A stretch of DNA of 7,174 nucleotides from Deltaproteobacteria bacterium (GTDB taxonomy: Bacteria; Desulfobacterota; Binatia; UBA9968): NCBI GenBank assembly GCA_016183145.1, contig JACPFE010000231.1:1-7174 (forward strand), written 5' to 3'. The notes under the pieces are model-generated. The model was given only the letters and a program-made list of their open reading frames with translations, was not told the origin of the DNA and did no database searches. The translations under genes and the position numbers were made by a program. Of this stretch, positions 1-6,703 are shown piece after piece (within the stretch, counting starts at the first letter, position 1; the number at the start of each line of letters is the position of its first letter).

Positions 1-586
1 CGATGGCAAAATCTCCGTGTCGGATACAGAGTTCGCGAAAGCCCCAGCCTGATCGCGGCGGAGCCAGCGGAAAACTCACCTGAGTAAGTACCTCATCCTC
101 GTCGATGTGGGTCGTCATCAGGTCTTCGAAAAAATCCGCCGCCCTAATGGTTCGGGAACTGCCCTTTTTCTGGATCACGATTTGGGCATCCAGCAGTGTC
201 GCCACCAAGACCAGTTCGGCCGTGGAATCACCGTGGACCAGGCTCCCGCCGACCGTCCCGCGGTTTCTCGTCTGGGGATGACCGATCCATCTTACCGCCT
301 CTGCGAGGAGCGGGCAGTTTTCCTTTACTTGAGTAGATTGTTCCAATGTCCGCTGGCGTGTCCTGGCACCGACGTGGAGCCACCCGTCTTCAACTCGCAC
401 GTAATCCAGTTCCTTGAGCGGATTGATGTCGATCAAAGCAGCCGGTTGTGCCAACCGGAAATTCATCATCGGGACGAGGCTTTGCCCACCAGCCAAGATC
501 TTTGCCTCGCCCCGATATTCCGACAGCGCGGAGAGAGTTTCCTCAACGCTCGCAACCCGAACGTACTTGAACGCTGAAGGTTTCAT
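1..586 (-). CDS. Molybdenum hydroxylase FAD-binding medium subunit (CoxM-like), partial at 3' end
   Basis: The visible 195 residues are the N-terminal part of the FAD-binding subunit of a xanthine dehydrogenase/CO dehydrogenase-type enzyme, which passes electrons from the iron-sulfur subunit to an acceptor. Both FAD-binding signatures of the family are present: AGGQSLVPMM at residues 32-41 and TVGGSLVHGD at 111-120. Family members are usually about 270-300 residues, so roughly a third is missing beyond the left edge; the frame is open to base 1. The start is the ATG at 586-584, which overlaps the TGA of the large subunit (ATGA), with GAGAGG 9 nt upstream. The overlap implies translational coupling and a 1:1 complex with the large subunit. 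Identification as a family member is firm. The substrate is not determined by this subunit. Confidence 0.93.
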   Translation of the reverse strand, partial: MKPSAFKYVRVASVEETLSALSEYRGEAKILAGGQSLVPMMNFRLAQPAALIDINPLKELDYVRVEDGWLHVGARTRQRTLEQSTQVKENCPLLAEAVRWIGHPQTRNRGTVGGSLVHGDSTAELVLVATLLDAQIVIQKKGSSRTIRAADFFEDLMTTHIDEDEVLTQVSFPLAPPRSGWGFRELCIRHGDFAI

Positions 587-3051
587 CTCGTTGTGCCTCT
601 CCCCGCGGAAGCGTTGCTCGCCTTGGCATCTTGGATAAGCTGCCAGATCTCGTTAGGCCTGAGCGGGAGGCGCGTGACATTTGCGCCAAGCGGCTTTAGG
701 GCATCAGCTACGGCATTTGCAAGACAGACGGGAACACTCATGGTGCATGATTCTCCGCATCCTTTGGACCCCATGACCGTCACGGGAGAGGGGGTCTCGA
801 CATGACCGACGATGAGCTCGGGCGTCTCGACGGCGGTCGGGCACATGTAGTCGACGAAGGATGCCGCCAGATACTGGCCATTTTCATCATAGGCCATTTC
901 TTCATAAAACGCGCCGCCAAGACCATGAACAAAGCTGCCGTAGATTTGTCCCTCGACAATCTTGGGGTTGATGACGTTACCGCAGTCGTGGACGGTTACG
1001 TATTTCTTGATTTCTACCTGTCCGGTCTCGGGATCTATTTCGACGCACGCCAGGTCGGCAATAAATGAATAGGTCGCAGAGGAGTCCACCCGATCCTCCT
1101 GATCGGGCGGCACGGAGGATGGAAAGTTATAGGTGTAGCTTGCATGAATGCCTGGCTCCATTCCCTCCGGCAGATCGCCCTGGTTCCAATGGGCCAACCC
1201 TGCAAGGCGGCGAATGGGTATCTTACGCTCCGGGGTTCCCTTGACTTGCACGACGCCGCTGACCAATTCCAGATCGTCGATTTTTGCCTCCAACTTGTGA
1301 GCGGCGATCTTCAGCAGTTTTTCCTTCACCCTTCTCGTGGCCATTGCTACCGCGCTGGCCCCCACCGATGCAAAGCGGCTGGAATAAGTCCCTGTAGTAA
1401 TGCTCCAGAACCTGGTGAAAGTATCTATCCCCGAGATGACACGGACGTCATCGGGAGAAATGCCGAGCTCATCGGCGACAATTTGCGACACGACGGTTTC
1501 GTGGCCCTGACCTTCGGGGACGGTGTTTATAATGACGCTGATTTGCCCCAGGGGGTCCATCTTAACAACGGCTGTTTCACCGGAGCCGGACTTCGGGTTA
1601 AACTTGTTACTAGCCCGGAATTCGGGCGTGTAAGCGACGGTGATGTATGCGATGTTGGTCACGGACGGATCAACGACGGTCGCGAGCCCGATACCGAAAA
1701 GTCGGCCTTCCCGCCGGGCTTGCTCCTGATCCTGGCGCAGTTTTTTGTAATCGGCCTTCTCCAAAGCCATATCCAGACAGGCCAGATAGTCGCCGGCATC
1801 GTAAATGCCGCCGGTCGGATTAGTGTAGGGAAACTGATCTGTAGGAATCAAGTTTTTTCTGCGCAACTCGGCCGGGTCTATTCCCAAGCGATCGGCCAGC
1901 AGGTCAACAATACGCTCCATCTCAAAGTAGAGCTGCTGGCAGCCGTAACCCCTGTTGGGCCCGGTGGGGCACTTGTTGGTCATGACGACATAGGCATCCC
2001 AAGCTAGGTTTTGCGTGGCATAGGCACCGAGCTGATTGCCCGTAGAGCGGTACATGCAGGCCGGCTCAGGGCTGCGCAAGTAAGCTCCGACGTTATCCAA
2101 AACCTTTTTCCGAAATCCCAAGATGGTACCGTCTTTCTTTGCCGCCACCTCAATGTCGGTCACACGATCGGTTCCGCTCGAAGACGACATGAGATGTTCC
2201 ATCCGGTCCTCAACAAACTTTACCGGGACACCCGTTTTCTTGGCTGCTAGAGCGGTCATGACCATCTGTGGAAACATGCTGGACTTGATGCCAAAGGCGC
2301 CGCCTATGTCCGGGGGTACGATAAAGCGGAGGCGATTCTCGACGGTCCTCAGCGCCGCTACGGAGACGGGATGCATGGTGAAGGGGCCCTGGAAGTTGGA
2401 CCAGATCGTGATGATGTCCTCCACCGGTTCATATTGGGCAATGACTGCAAAAGTTTCCATCGGCGTCGAGGAGTACTTCGGGAAGAAAAACTTTTCGCCC
2501 ACGATGACGTCAGCCTGGGCGAACGCGGCATCCGGATCGCCGTAGCGAAGCTCCCGATGGTTGATAACATTGGTTCCCACTTTGGGATGCAGAATAGGCG
2601 CTCCTTCCTCTACGGCCTTTTCCACATCCACCACGGCGGTGAGGGGCTCATACTCCACATGAATTGCCTGCAGCGCGTCTTCTGCCAGATAACGATCCTC
2701 CGCGACGACAACAGCGACGCCCTCGCCGACAAAGCGGGCGCGATCCACGGCAATGCAGTAGTACTCGAGCGGCTCGTCTACAGCCTGGGGAAAGGGACTG
2801 GACATCCGTGCCACGTCCTCACCGGTGAGAACGCCCCGCACTCCAGCCATTTTCAGCGCCCCTGATGCGTCCACTGATTTGATGATGGCATGCGGGTAGG
2901 GGCTGCGAAGCACTGCGGCATGATGCATGCCGGGAAGTTTTATGTCGTCGACAAACTGCCCCTTTCCTGTGAGCAGACGCTTGTCTTCGGTGCGCCGAAG
3001 ACTGCGGCCTACCCATTTTTTTGCTGTCGAACCTTTGGCTGTATCAGGCAT
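583..3051 (-). CDS. Molybdenum hydroxylase large subunit (xanthine dehydrogenase/CoxL-like molybdopterin-binding)
   Basis: This 822-residue protein is the catalytic Mo-molybdopterin cytosine dinucleotide subunit of a cytoplasmic hydroxylase that adds a water-derived oxygen to a substrate carbon. The N-terminal a/b hammerhead domain (about residues 20-150) starts with VGRSLRRTEDKRLLTG, typical of CoxL-like proteins. Cofactor-domain motifs follow in order: PPDIGGAFG (246-254), the active-site loop GPNRGYGC (364-371), EGQGHE (513-518), VINPKIVEGQIYG (693-705) and GSKGCGE (761-767), whose E767 matches the conserved catalytic glutamate. The loop is neither AYxCSFR (form I CO dehydrogenase) nor AYRGAGR (form II), so a CO dehydrogenase label is not supported. 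The start has GAGGAG 6 nt upstream. It lies 38 nt after the second UbiD gene and overlaps the FAD subunit by 4 nt. By context it probably hydroxylates an intermediate from the CoA-transferase/UbiD steps; the substrate is unknown. Confidence 0.95.
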   Translation of the reverse strand: MPDTAKGSTAKKWVGRSLRRTEDKRLLTGKGQFVDDIKLPGMHHAAVLRSPYPHAIIKSVDASGALKMAGVRGVLTGEDVARMSSPFPQAVDEPLEYYCIAVDRARFVGEGVAVVVAEDRYLAEDALQAIHVEYEPLTAVVDVEKAVEEGAPILHPKVGTNVINHRELRYGDPDAAFAQADVIVGEKFFFPKYSSTPMETFAVIAQYEPVEDIITIWSNFQGPFTMHPVSVAALRTVENRLRFIVPPDIGGAFGIKSSMFPQMVMTALAAKKTGVPVKFVEDRMEHLMSSSSGTDRVTDIEVAAKKDGTILGFRKKVLDNVGAYLRSPEPACMYRSTGNQLGAYATQNLAWDAYVVMTNKCPTGPNRGYGCQQLYFEMERIVDLLADRLGIDPAELRRKNLIPTDQFPYTNPTGGIYDAGDYLACLDMALEKADYKKLRQDQEQARREGRLFGIGLATVVDPSVTNIAYITVAYTPEFRASNKFNPKSGSGETAVVKMDPLGQISVIINTVPEGQGHETVVSQIVADELGISPDDVRVISGIDTFTRFWSITTGTYSSRFASVGASAVAMATRRVKEKLLKIAAHKLEAKIDDLELVSGVVQVKGTPERKIPIRRLAGLAHWNQGDLPEGMEPGIHASYTYNFPSSVPPDQEDRVDSSATYSFIADLACVEIDPETGQVEIKKYVTVHDCGNVINPKIVEGQIYGSFVHGLGGAFYEEMAYDENGQYLAASFVDYMCPTAVETPELIVGHVETPSPVTVMGSKGCGESCTMSVPVCLANAVADALKPLGANVTRLPLRPNEIWQLIQDAKASNASAGRGTTR
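596..601 (-). promoter_or_regulatory. Ribosome binding site of the FAD subunit
   Basis: GAGAGG inside the end of the large-subunit gene lies 9 nt before the ATG at 586, which overlaps the large-subunit stop. This supports coupled translation of the two hydroxylase subunits. Confidence 0.6.
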
Positions 3052-3057
3052 CAGTGA

Positions 3058-3063
3058 CTCCTC
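3058..3063 (-). promoter_or_regulatory. Ribosome binding site of the Mo hydroxylase large subunit
   Basis: GAGGAG on the minus strand is followed by a 6-nt spacer (TCACTG) and the ATG at 3051. This is a strong Shine-Dalgarno site and fixes the start. Its first two bases belong to the 3' arm of the adjacent hairpin. Confidence 0.85.
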
Positions 3064-3080
3064 GTGCCGTCAACGCACGA
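3062..3080 (-). promoter_or_regulatory. Perfect 6-bp inverted repeat (stem-loop) next to a ribosome binding site
   Basis: On the transcribed strand TCGTGC, a 7-nt loop (GTTGACG) and GCACGA form a perfect 6-bp stem in the 38-nt gap between the second UbiD gene and the hydroxylase large subunit. The last two bases of the 3' arm are also the first two of the GAGGAG ribosome binding site. No T-run follows, so it is not an intrinsic terminator. It could modulate translation or mark an mRNA processing site, but a 6-bp stem may also arise by chance. Confidence 0.45.
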
Positions 3081-3089
3081 CTTCTCTCG

Positions 3090-4538
3090 CTATTTATTGA
3101 TCCAGCGTCGGTAATCGTGTGCCGACATGTAGTCTTTAAGGTTGACGTTCTGGAACCTCGCCCGCTCGAAGATCGGCAAGGTCGTGCCTCTCTTGAGATT
3201 TTTGTACTTCCACGGAACCGTGGCATCAATGATCATCTTTGATTTTCCGACGAAACTCCCATCCATCAGTTCTCTAGCTCCTGCGATGGGATTGTTTCGA
3301 TGGGTTTTGACATTCCGAATGATGTGGATCTGCTCGGCGGGGTCGCACCGGGTCGTTACCGCCCAATCGATCTCGTTCATGTCAAGTATGTTGACGTCCT
3401 CATCGACGATCGTGATGGTCTCGAGATAAACGGAAAATCCGTAGGCGGCCATCGCCACGTGGATTTGCAGACCCTCAAAATCGTAGTCGTCCTTTTTGAC
3501 CTGAATGATGCCGTGATGCCAGTGAGCCGTTCCCGGAGTCAGGGCCGCGTCGACCACGAAGTTGGGTTCGAGGTCCTTGACGTATTTGTAGAAGGCGACA
3601 TCGTTGGACAGTCGCAAGGTATAATTTTCCTTCGTCCCGGCGACGATGGCGTAGCCGACGGCATCTTTCCTGTAAGTCAGAGCGGTAATTTTCATGATCG
3701 GTTTCTGCTGCGGAATGCTCAAGTATCTCAAGAACTCCGGCCATGGCCCTTCCGTGCTCTGCTCGTAAGGCGGCTCGATGACTCCCTCGATCACAAAACC
3801 GGCCTCGGCGGGAACATCTACATCGATGGTCTCGCATTTAACCACCTCAACCGGCTTCTTTCTTATGGCGCCGACCAGACCGAGCTCATTCTCACCCAGG
3901 GGAAGCTTGGTGGCTGCCGCGATATACATCTCCAGAGGGGCGCCAACGACCAGCGCCACCTCAAAGGGCTTTCCCTCTTTGCGGCACTTCCTGAAATCAT
4001 GACCAACCCCGGTCTCATTTCTCACGTTGAGGATAACCCTGTTGTCCTGAAGCAGCATCGCACGATTCATGGCGACGTTTTGTATTCCGGTTTCCGGATC
4101 TTTCGTGATGACGAGCGGCTGGAAATACTTGCCGCCATCGTCTGGCGTCGCCTTGATCGAGGGGACTATTTTCAGGGCATCGAAATCACGCCTGCAAATC
4201 TCTTCTTTGCAGGGGCCGCCTTGAACTCGGACCGGGGGAATCAGGTTTTGGCTGACCTTGATGAAAGCCTCCTTGAACTCGAGAGGCGAGAGAGGCAATC
4301 CGAGAATCTCACAGGTCCTGGATCTTTCCGAAAGAACACACGAGGCAACGGGAAAACGATAGCCCTTGACGTTCTTGAAAAGAACACCCGGCGTTGTCGG
4401 TAGAGCGTTCAGAGCAAAAATAATCCCGGCCACTTCGCATTCCGAGTCAACCTCTTTATCAATCTCAATGACTTCCCCGCGCTCGCCGTAATAATCGAGG
4501 ACGCTGCCGAGTCCGGTTAGTTCGTGCACCTTTATCAT
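3090..4538 (-). CDS. UbiD-family prenylated-FMN-dependent decarboxylase (second of tandem pair)
   Basis: This 482-residue cytoplasmic protein belongs to the UbiD family, which reversibly decarboxylates aromatic or alpha,beta-unsaturated acids using prenylated FMN, a divalent metal and usually K+. By motif alignment to the fungal homologue Fdc1, metal/cofactor residues are N154 (in NVAMNR), H180 (in GVGHDF) and E251 (in FVIEG). The Arg/Glu catalytic network is R159, E263 and E268 (in EGPWPE). The C-terminal signature VDEDVNILDMNEIDWAVTTR (378-397) and IIDAT (436-440) are also typical. Length is near that of E. coli UbiD (497). The ATG at 4538 lies 13 nt after the preceding stop with no clear Shine-Dalgarno, so translation probably depends on ribosomes finishing the upstream UbiD gene. 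It may be a separate enzyme or a subunit paired with that protein. Function in ubiquinone synthesis is unlikely in this context. Cofactor supply needs a UbiX, which is not in the window. Confidence 0.94.
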   Translation of the reverse strand: MIKVHELTGLGSVLDYYGERGEVIEIDKEVDSECEVAGIIFALNALPTTPGVLFKNVKGYRFPVASCVLSERSRTCEILGLPLSPLEFKEAFIKVSQNLIPPVRVQGGPCKEEICRRDFDALKIVPSIKATPDDGGKYFQPLVITKDPETGIQNVAMNRAMLLQDNRVILNVRNETGVGHDFRKCRKEGKPFEVALVVGAPLEMYIAAATKLPLGENELGLVGAIRKKPVEVVKCETIDVDVPAEAGFVIEGVIEPPYEQSTEGPWPEFLRYLSIPQQKPIMKITALTYRKDAVGYAIVAGTKENYTLRLSNDVAFYKYVKDLEPNFVVDAALTPGTAHWHHGIIQVKKDDYDFEGLQIHVAMAAYGFSVYLETITIVDEDVNILDMNEIDWAVTTRCDPAEQIHIIRNVKTHRNNPIAGARELMDGSFVGKSKMIIDATVPWKYKNLKRGTTLPIFERARFQNVNLKDYMSAHDYRRWINK

Positions 4539-4551
4539 CGCCGAGTTCCGA

Positions 4552-5919
4552 TCAGAGTTGATCCAAGTTCACATAGGCATCGAGCTGAAGCCTATCCATG
4601 ACCTCTTTGGGGACCTTGTTTCTTTTAGCGTATGCGGAAAGAGAAGGTTTGGCGGTCGCATCGATGCCCATCTTTGTGACGACTCCCTCGGCAGCGGCGG
4701 ATGGGTCAAGCGACGAACCCCTGACTCCAGGAATAACGATGATGTCACGGTCCGCTTGTGTTCTCGTACCCACTGCCCAGATAACCTGCTGCAGGTCAGT
4801 GATGTCGACATCTTCGTCGACCACAATGACGTTCTTGAGGTACATTTCCGCGGAAAATGCGGCGATCATCGCCGATTGCGCCTGCCCCTGAAACCTTTTT
4901 TTCATGGAGACAATCAGAGAAAACGGCGCGGGAACATGGACATCGACGACGGTGGGCACAGCCGACTTAATAGATTGGTACAGGTTCGCCTCCATGGGGA
5001 TGGTGGCCACGACCAGATGCTCTCGATGCTGACCCCCGCAGATATCCTGGTAGATCGCGTTTTTTCTAAGGTGCATGCACTCGATGGTGACAACCGGCCG
5101 CAATCCCTTTCCCGTGGCATAACCGGAAAACTCGCAAAACGGACCCTCTTCTTCTCTCAGGTGGGGTTCGACAAAACCCTCCAACACGATCTCCGCGTCG
5201 GCAGGGAAAAGGTTGCCCGCCAGTTCGCCTTTGATCATCTCCACAGAGGATCCGAGAAGCCCGCCGATAATACCCAGCTCGCTGCGACCGTAAGCGCCGA
5301 TGTAGAGCGCACCCAACCCCCAGGCGGGATGGTTGCCGATCGAGATAGTGATGGGCAAGGGTTTTCCTTGATCCTCCAAGCGCGAGTAAATTTCATGGAG
5401 GTGCTTGCCCACCGTCATAAAGATTCCCGCCTTGTTTCGGCCTTTGTACATCAGCCTGTTAAAGCTGGCGTTGTACTGTCCCGATTCAGGATCTTGGGCC
5501 AACACCACGCCGGCGGTAATATAGGGGGCGGCATCACCCTCGTGGTAGATCATCATGGGCAGTGCCTTGAGATCCACCTCGCTGGCGTCGATTCTCTGTT
5601 CCATCACGGGACCGTCGGTAACGATCCTAGGCGGGATCGGGGATTCAACCGCCTCGAGATATTTCTCTCTGAACTTTTTGGGATCTATGTTGATGCTCGT
5701 CGCGATTTTTTTCTTCGTCGAGTAGACGTTCGTGACTACGGGAAAGGCTGAGCCTTTCACCTTTTCATAATAGAGGATGGGGAGCTTGCGCAGCTCCTCA
5801 AGCTTGGTGAGTATCGCGGCGACTTCATACTGGGGATCGACTTCGTTCTTTATGCGGCAGAACTCCTTGGGATTCGCCTTTTCATAGGCCGCCAGGAACC
5901 CTCTCAAATCCGTACTCAT
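4552..5919 (-). CDS. UbiD-family prenylated-FMN-dependent decarboxylase (first of tandem pair)
   Basis: This 455-residue UbiD-family (de)carboxylase is clearly different from its neighbour. Residues matching the Fdc1 metal/cofactor set are N150 (in YNASFNR), H173 (in GKHLHEI) and E247 (in EIVLEG). The catalytic network is R155, E258 and E263 (in EGPFCE). The N..R and N..H spacings (5 and 23) are the same as in Fdc1. Downstream are VVDEDVDITD (366-375), IWAVGTRTQADRD (380-392) and KMGIDATAK (416-424), normal for the family's C-terminal part. The start is ATG 5919, 1 nt after the stop of the CoA-transferase beta gene, with AGGAG 6 nt upstream. A longer frame opening at 6012 would add 31 basic, non-family residues overlapping that gene. 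Substrate is unknown; candidates are aromatic, heteroaromatic or enoic acids. Confidence 0.95.
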   Translation of the reverse strand: MSTDLRGFLAAYEKANPKEFCRIKNEVDPQYEVAAILTKLEELRKLPILYYEKVKGSAFPVVTNVYSTKKKIATSINIDPKKFREKYLEAVESPIPPRIVTDGPVMEQRIDASEVDLKALPMMIYHEGDAAPYITAGVVLAQDPESGQYNASFNRLMYKGRNKAGIFMTVGKHLHEIYSRLEDQGKPLPITISIGNHPAWGLGALYIGAYGRSELGIIGGLLGSSVEMIKGELAGNLFPADAEIVLEGFVEPHLREEEGPFCEFSGYATGKGLRPVVTIECMHLRKNAIYQDICGGQHREHLVVATIPMEANLYQSIKSAVPTVVDVHVPAPFSLIVSMKKRFQGQAQSAMIAAFSAEMYLKNVIVVDEDVDITDLQQVIWAVGTRTQADRDIIVIPGVRGSSLDPSAAAEGVVTKMGIDATAKPSLSAYAKRNKVPKEVMDRLQLDAYVNLDQL

Positions 5920-5920
5920 C

Positions 5921-6703
5921 CTATTCTCCTCTCGGGGTTGTGTACCTTTTTTCAGGGTCGAGAATATGGAGGATTCTGAGCTCCTCTTCCGTTGGCGGCG
6001 TGGATTCGCCAAGATCTTTCTTAATCATAAGGTCGAAGCCGGTGTTTTTCCTGACCTCTTCCACTGTGGCCCCGGGTTGGAGGGCCTCCAGGCACATGAC
6101 CTTTTCGGCTTCATCAAAGCCCAGGATTCCCAGGTGGGTCACGACCTTAAGGGTCCCCCCAGCAATCAGCCCCGCCTCTTTTCTTGAATGACCGCCGCTC
6201 AGATATCCAGGGCTCGTGACAAAATCTACTCGCTTCACGAGTCTTCTCTTCTCGTGATGCATGGCAACGATCACTTTAGAGAGGCTGGCGATATCGTTTC
6301 CACCGCCCGTCCCCGGCAACCTAACCGCGGGCTTGTTCCAGTCGCCGATACAGGAGCTATTGATGTTTCCGTACTGATCGACTTGAGCTCCTCCCAGAAA
6401 CCCGTAGTCGACATAGCCCCTCTGCTGCAAGAGCAACACATCCGTCGTGGGGAGAACCATATTGGCTCGCGTAGCGCACCTCTGCTCGTTCGTCGAGGGA
6501 GGGAGTTTCCCCGGCTCGATGAAGGGACCGATTACGCCGCCTTCGAAAAGGATCGTCAGGGTCCTCGCGTGGGTTTTCTGGGCAAGAATGGCCGCTAGCA
6601 AGGGAAGCCCGGCACCGGCAAAGACCACCTTGCCATCCTCGAGAAGTCTTGCGCTGGAAATGCACACCAGTTCCGCCGTGTTGTAGGCAAGCTCAGTTGC
6701 CAT
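5921..6703 (-). CDS. Class I CoA-transferase beta subunit (glutaconate CoA-transferase GctB-like)
   Basis: This 260-residue protein is the catalytic subunit of a family I CoA-transferase, which moves CoA between carboxylates through a glutamyl-CoA thioester. It follows the glutaconate CoA-transferase beta subunit closely: AGAGLPLLAA (29-38), ILFEGGVIG (51-59), GGAQVDQYGNINS (104-116), PGTGGGND (130-137), MHHEKRR (148-154) and VDFVTSPGYLSGG (159-171). E54 falls at the position of the GctB catalytic glutamate (Glu54). That favours a real transferase over the related ring-opening hydrolase IpdAB of steroid degradation, whose beta subunit has a different sequence there as I recall it. The ATG at 6703 was chosen because a purine-rich Shine-Dalgarno precedes it and it places the glutamate exactly at 54; an ATG at 6718 would add 5 residues and has no site of its own. 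It overlaps the alpha gene by 11 nt. Donor and acceptor acids are unknown. Confidence 0.93.
   Translation of the reverse strand: MATELAYNTAELVCISSARLLEDGKVVFAGAGLPLLAAILAQKTHARTLTILFEGGVIGPFIEPGKLPPSTNEQRCATRANMVLPTTDVLLLQQRGYVDYGFLGGAQVDQYGNINSSCIGDWNKPAVRLPGTGGGNDIASLSKVIVAMHHEKRRLVKRVDFVTSPGYLSGGHSRKEAGLIAGGTLKVVTHLGILGFDEAEKVMCLEALQPGATVEEVRKNTGFDLMIKKDLGESTPPTEEELRILHILDPEKRYTTPRGE
5926..5930 (-). promoter_or_regulatory. Ribosome binding site deciding the first UbiD start
   Basis: AGGAG lies within the last codons of the CoA-transferase beta gene, followed by AATAGG and the ATG at 5919. The spacing is ideal and rejects the upstream in-frame ATG at 6012. Confidence 0.85.

Noticed and set aside
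107..577. Plus-strand open frame (156 codons) near the left edge
   Set aside because: The minus strand encodes the FAD-binding subunit with both FAD motifs across this region, so the plus-strand frame is its shadow.
1144..2007. Plus-strand open frame (287 codons) opposite the hydroxylase large subunit
   Set aside because: The minus-strand protein here carries ordered cofactor motifs, and the plus-strand translation resembles nothing.
583..3051. Aerobic carbon monoxide dehydrogenase large subunit
   Set aside because: Neither the form I nor the form II active-site loop is present, and the neighbours concern carboxylic acid metabolism.
3062..3080. Intrinsic transcription terminator within the operon
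   Set aside because: The stem is only 6 bp and is followed by a ribosome binding site instead of a T-run.
3300..4403. Plus-strand open frame (367 codons) opposite the second UbiD gene
   Set aside because: It is antisense to conserved UbiD sequence with no family motif or supporting context.
4558..5751. Long plus-strand open frame (397 codons) opposite the first UbiD gene
   Set aside because: It lies wholly antisense to a protein with complete UbiD motifs, shows no recognisable domain itself, and is a by-product of codon bias.
3090..5919. UbiD genes for ubiquinone biosynthesis
   Set aside because: Two divergent copies beside CoA-transferase and hydroxylase genes, with no quinone-pathway gene nearby, point to catabolic or other acid metabolism.
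5920..6012. 31-residue N-terminal extension of the first UbiD protein
   Set aside because: It overlaps the CoA-transferase beta gene in another frame, is not UbiD-like, and a strong ribosome binding site marks ATG 5919.
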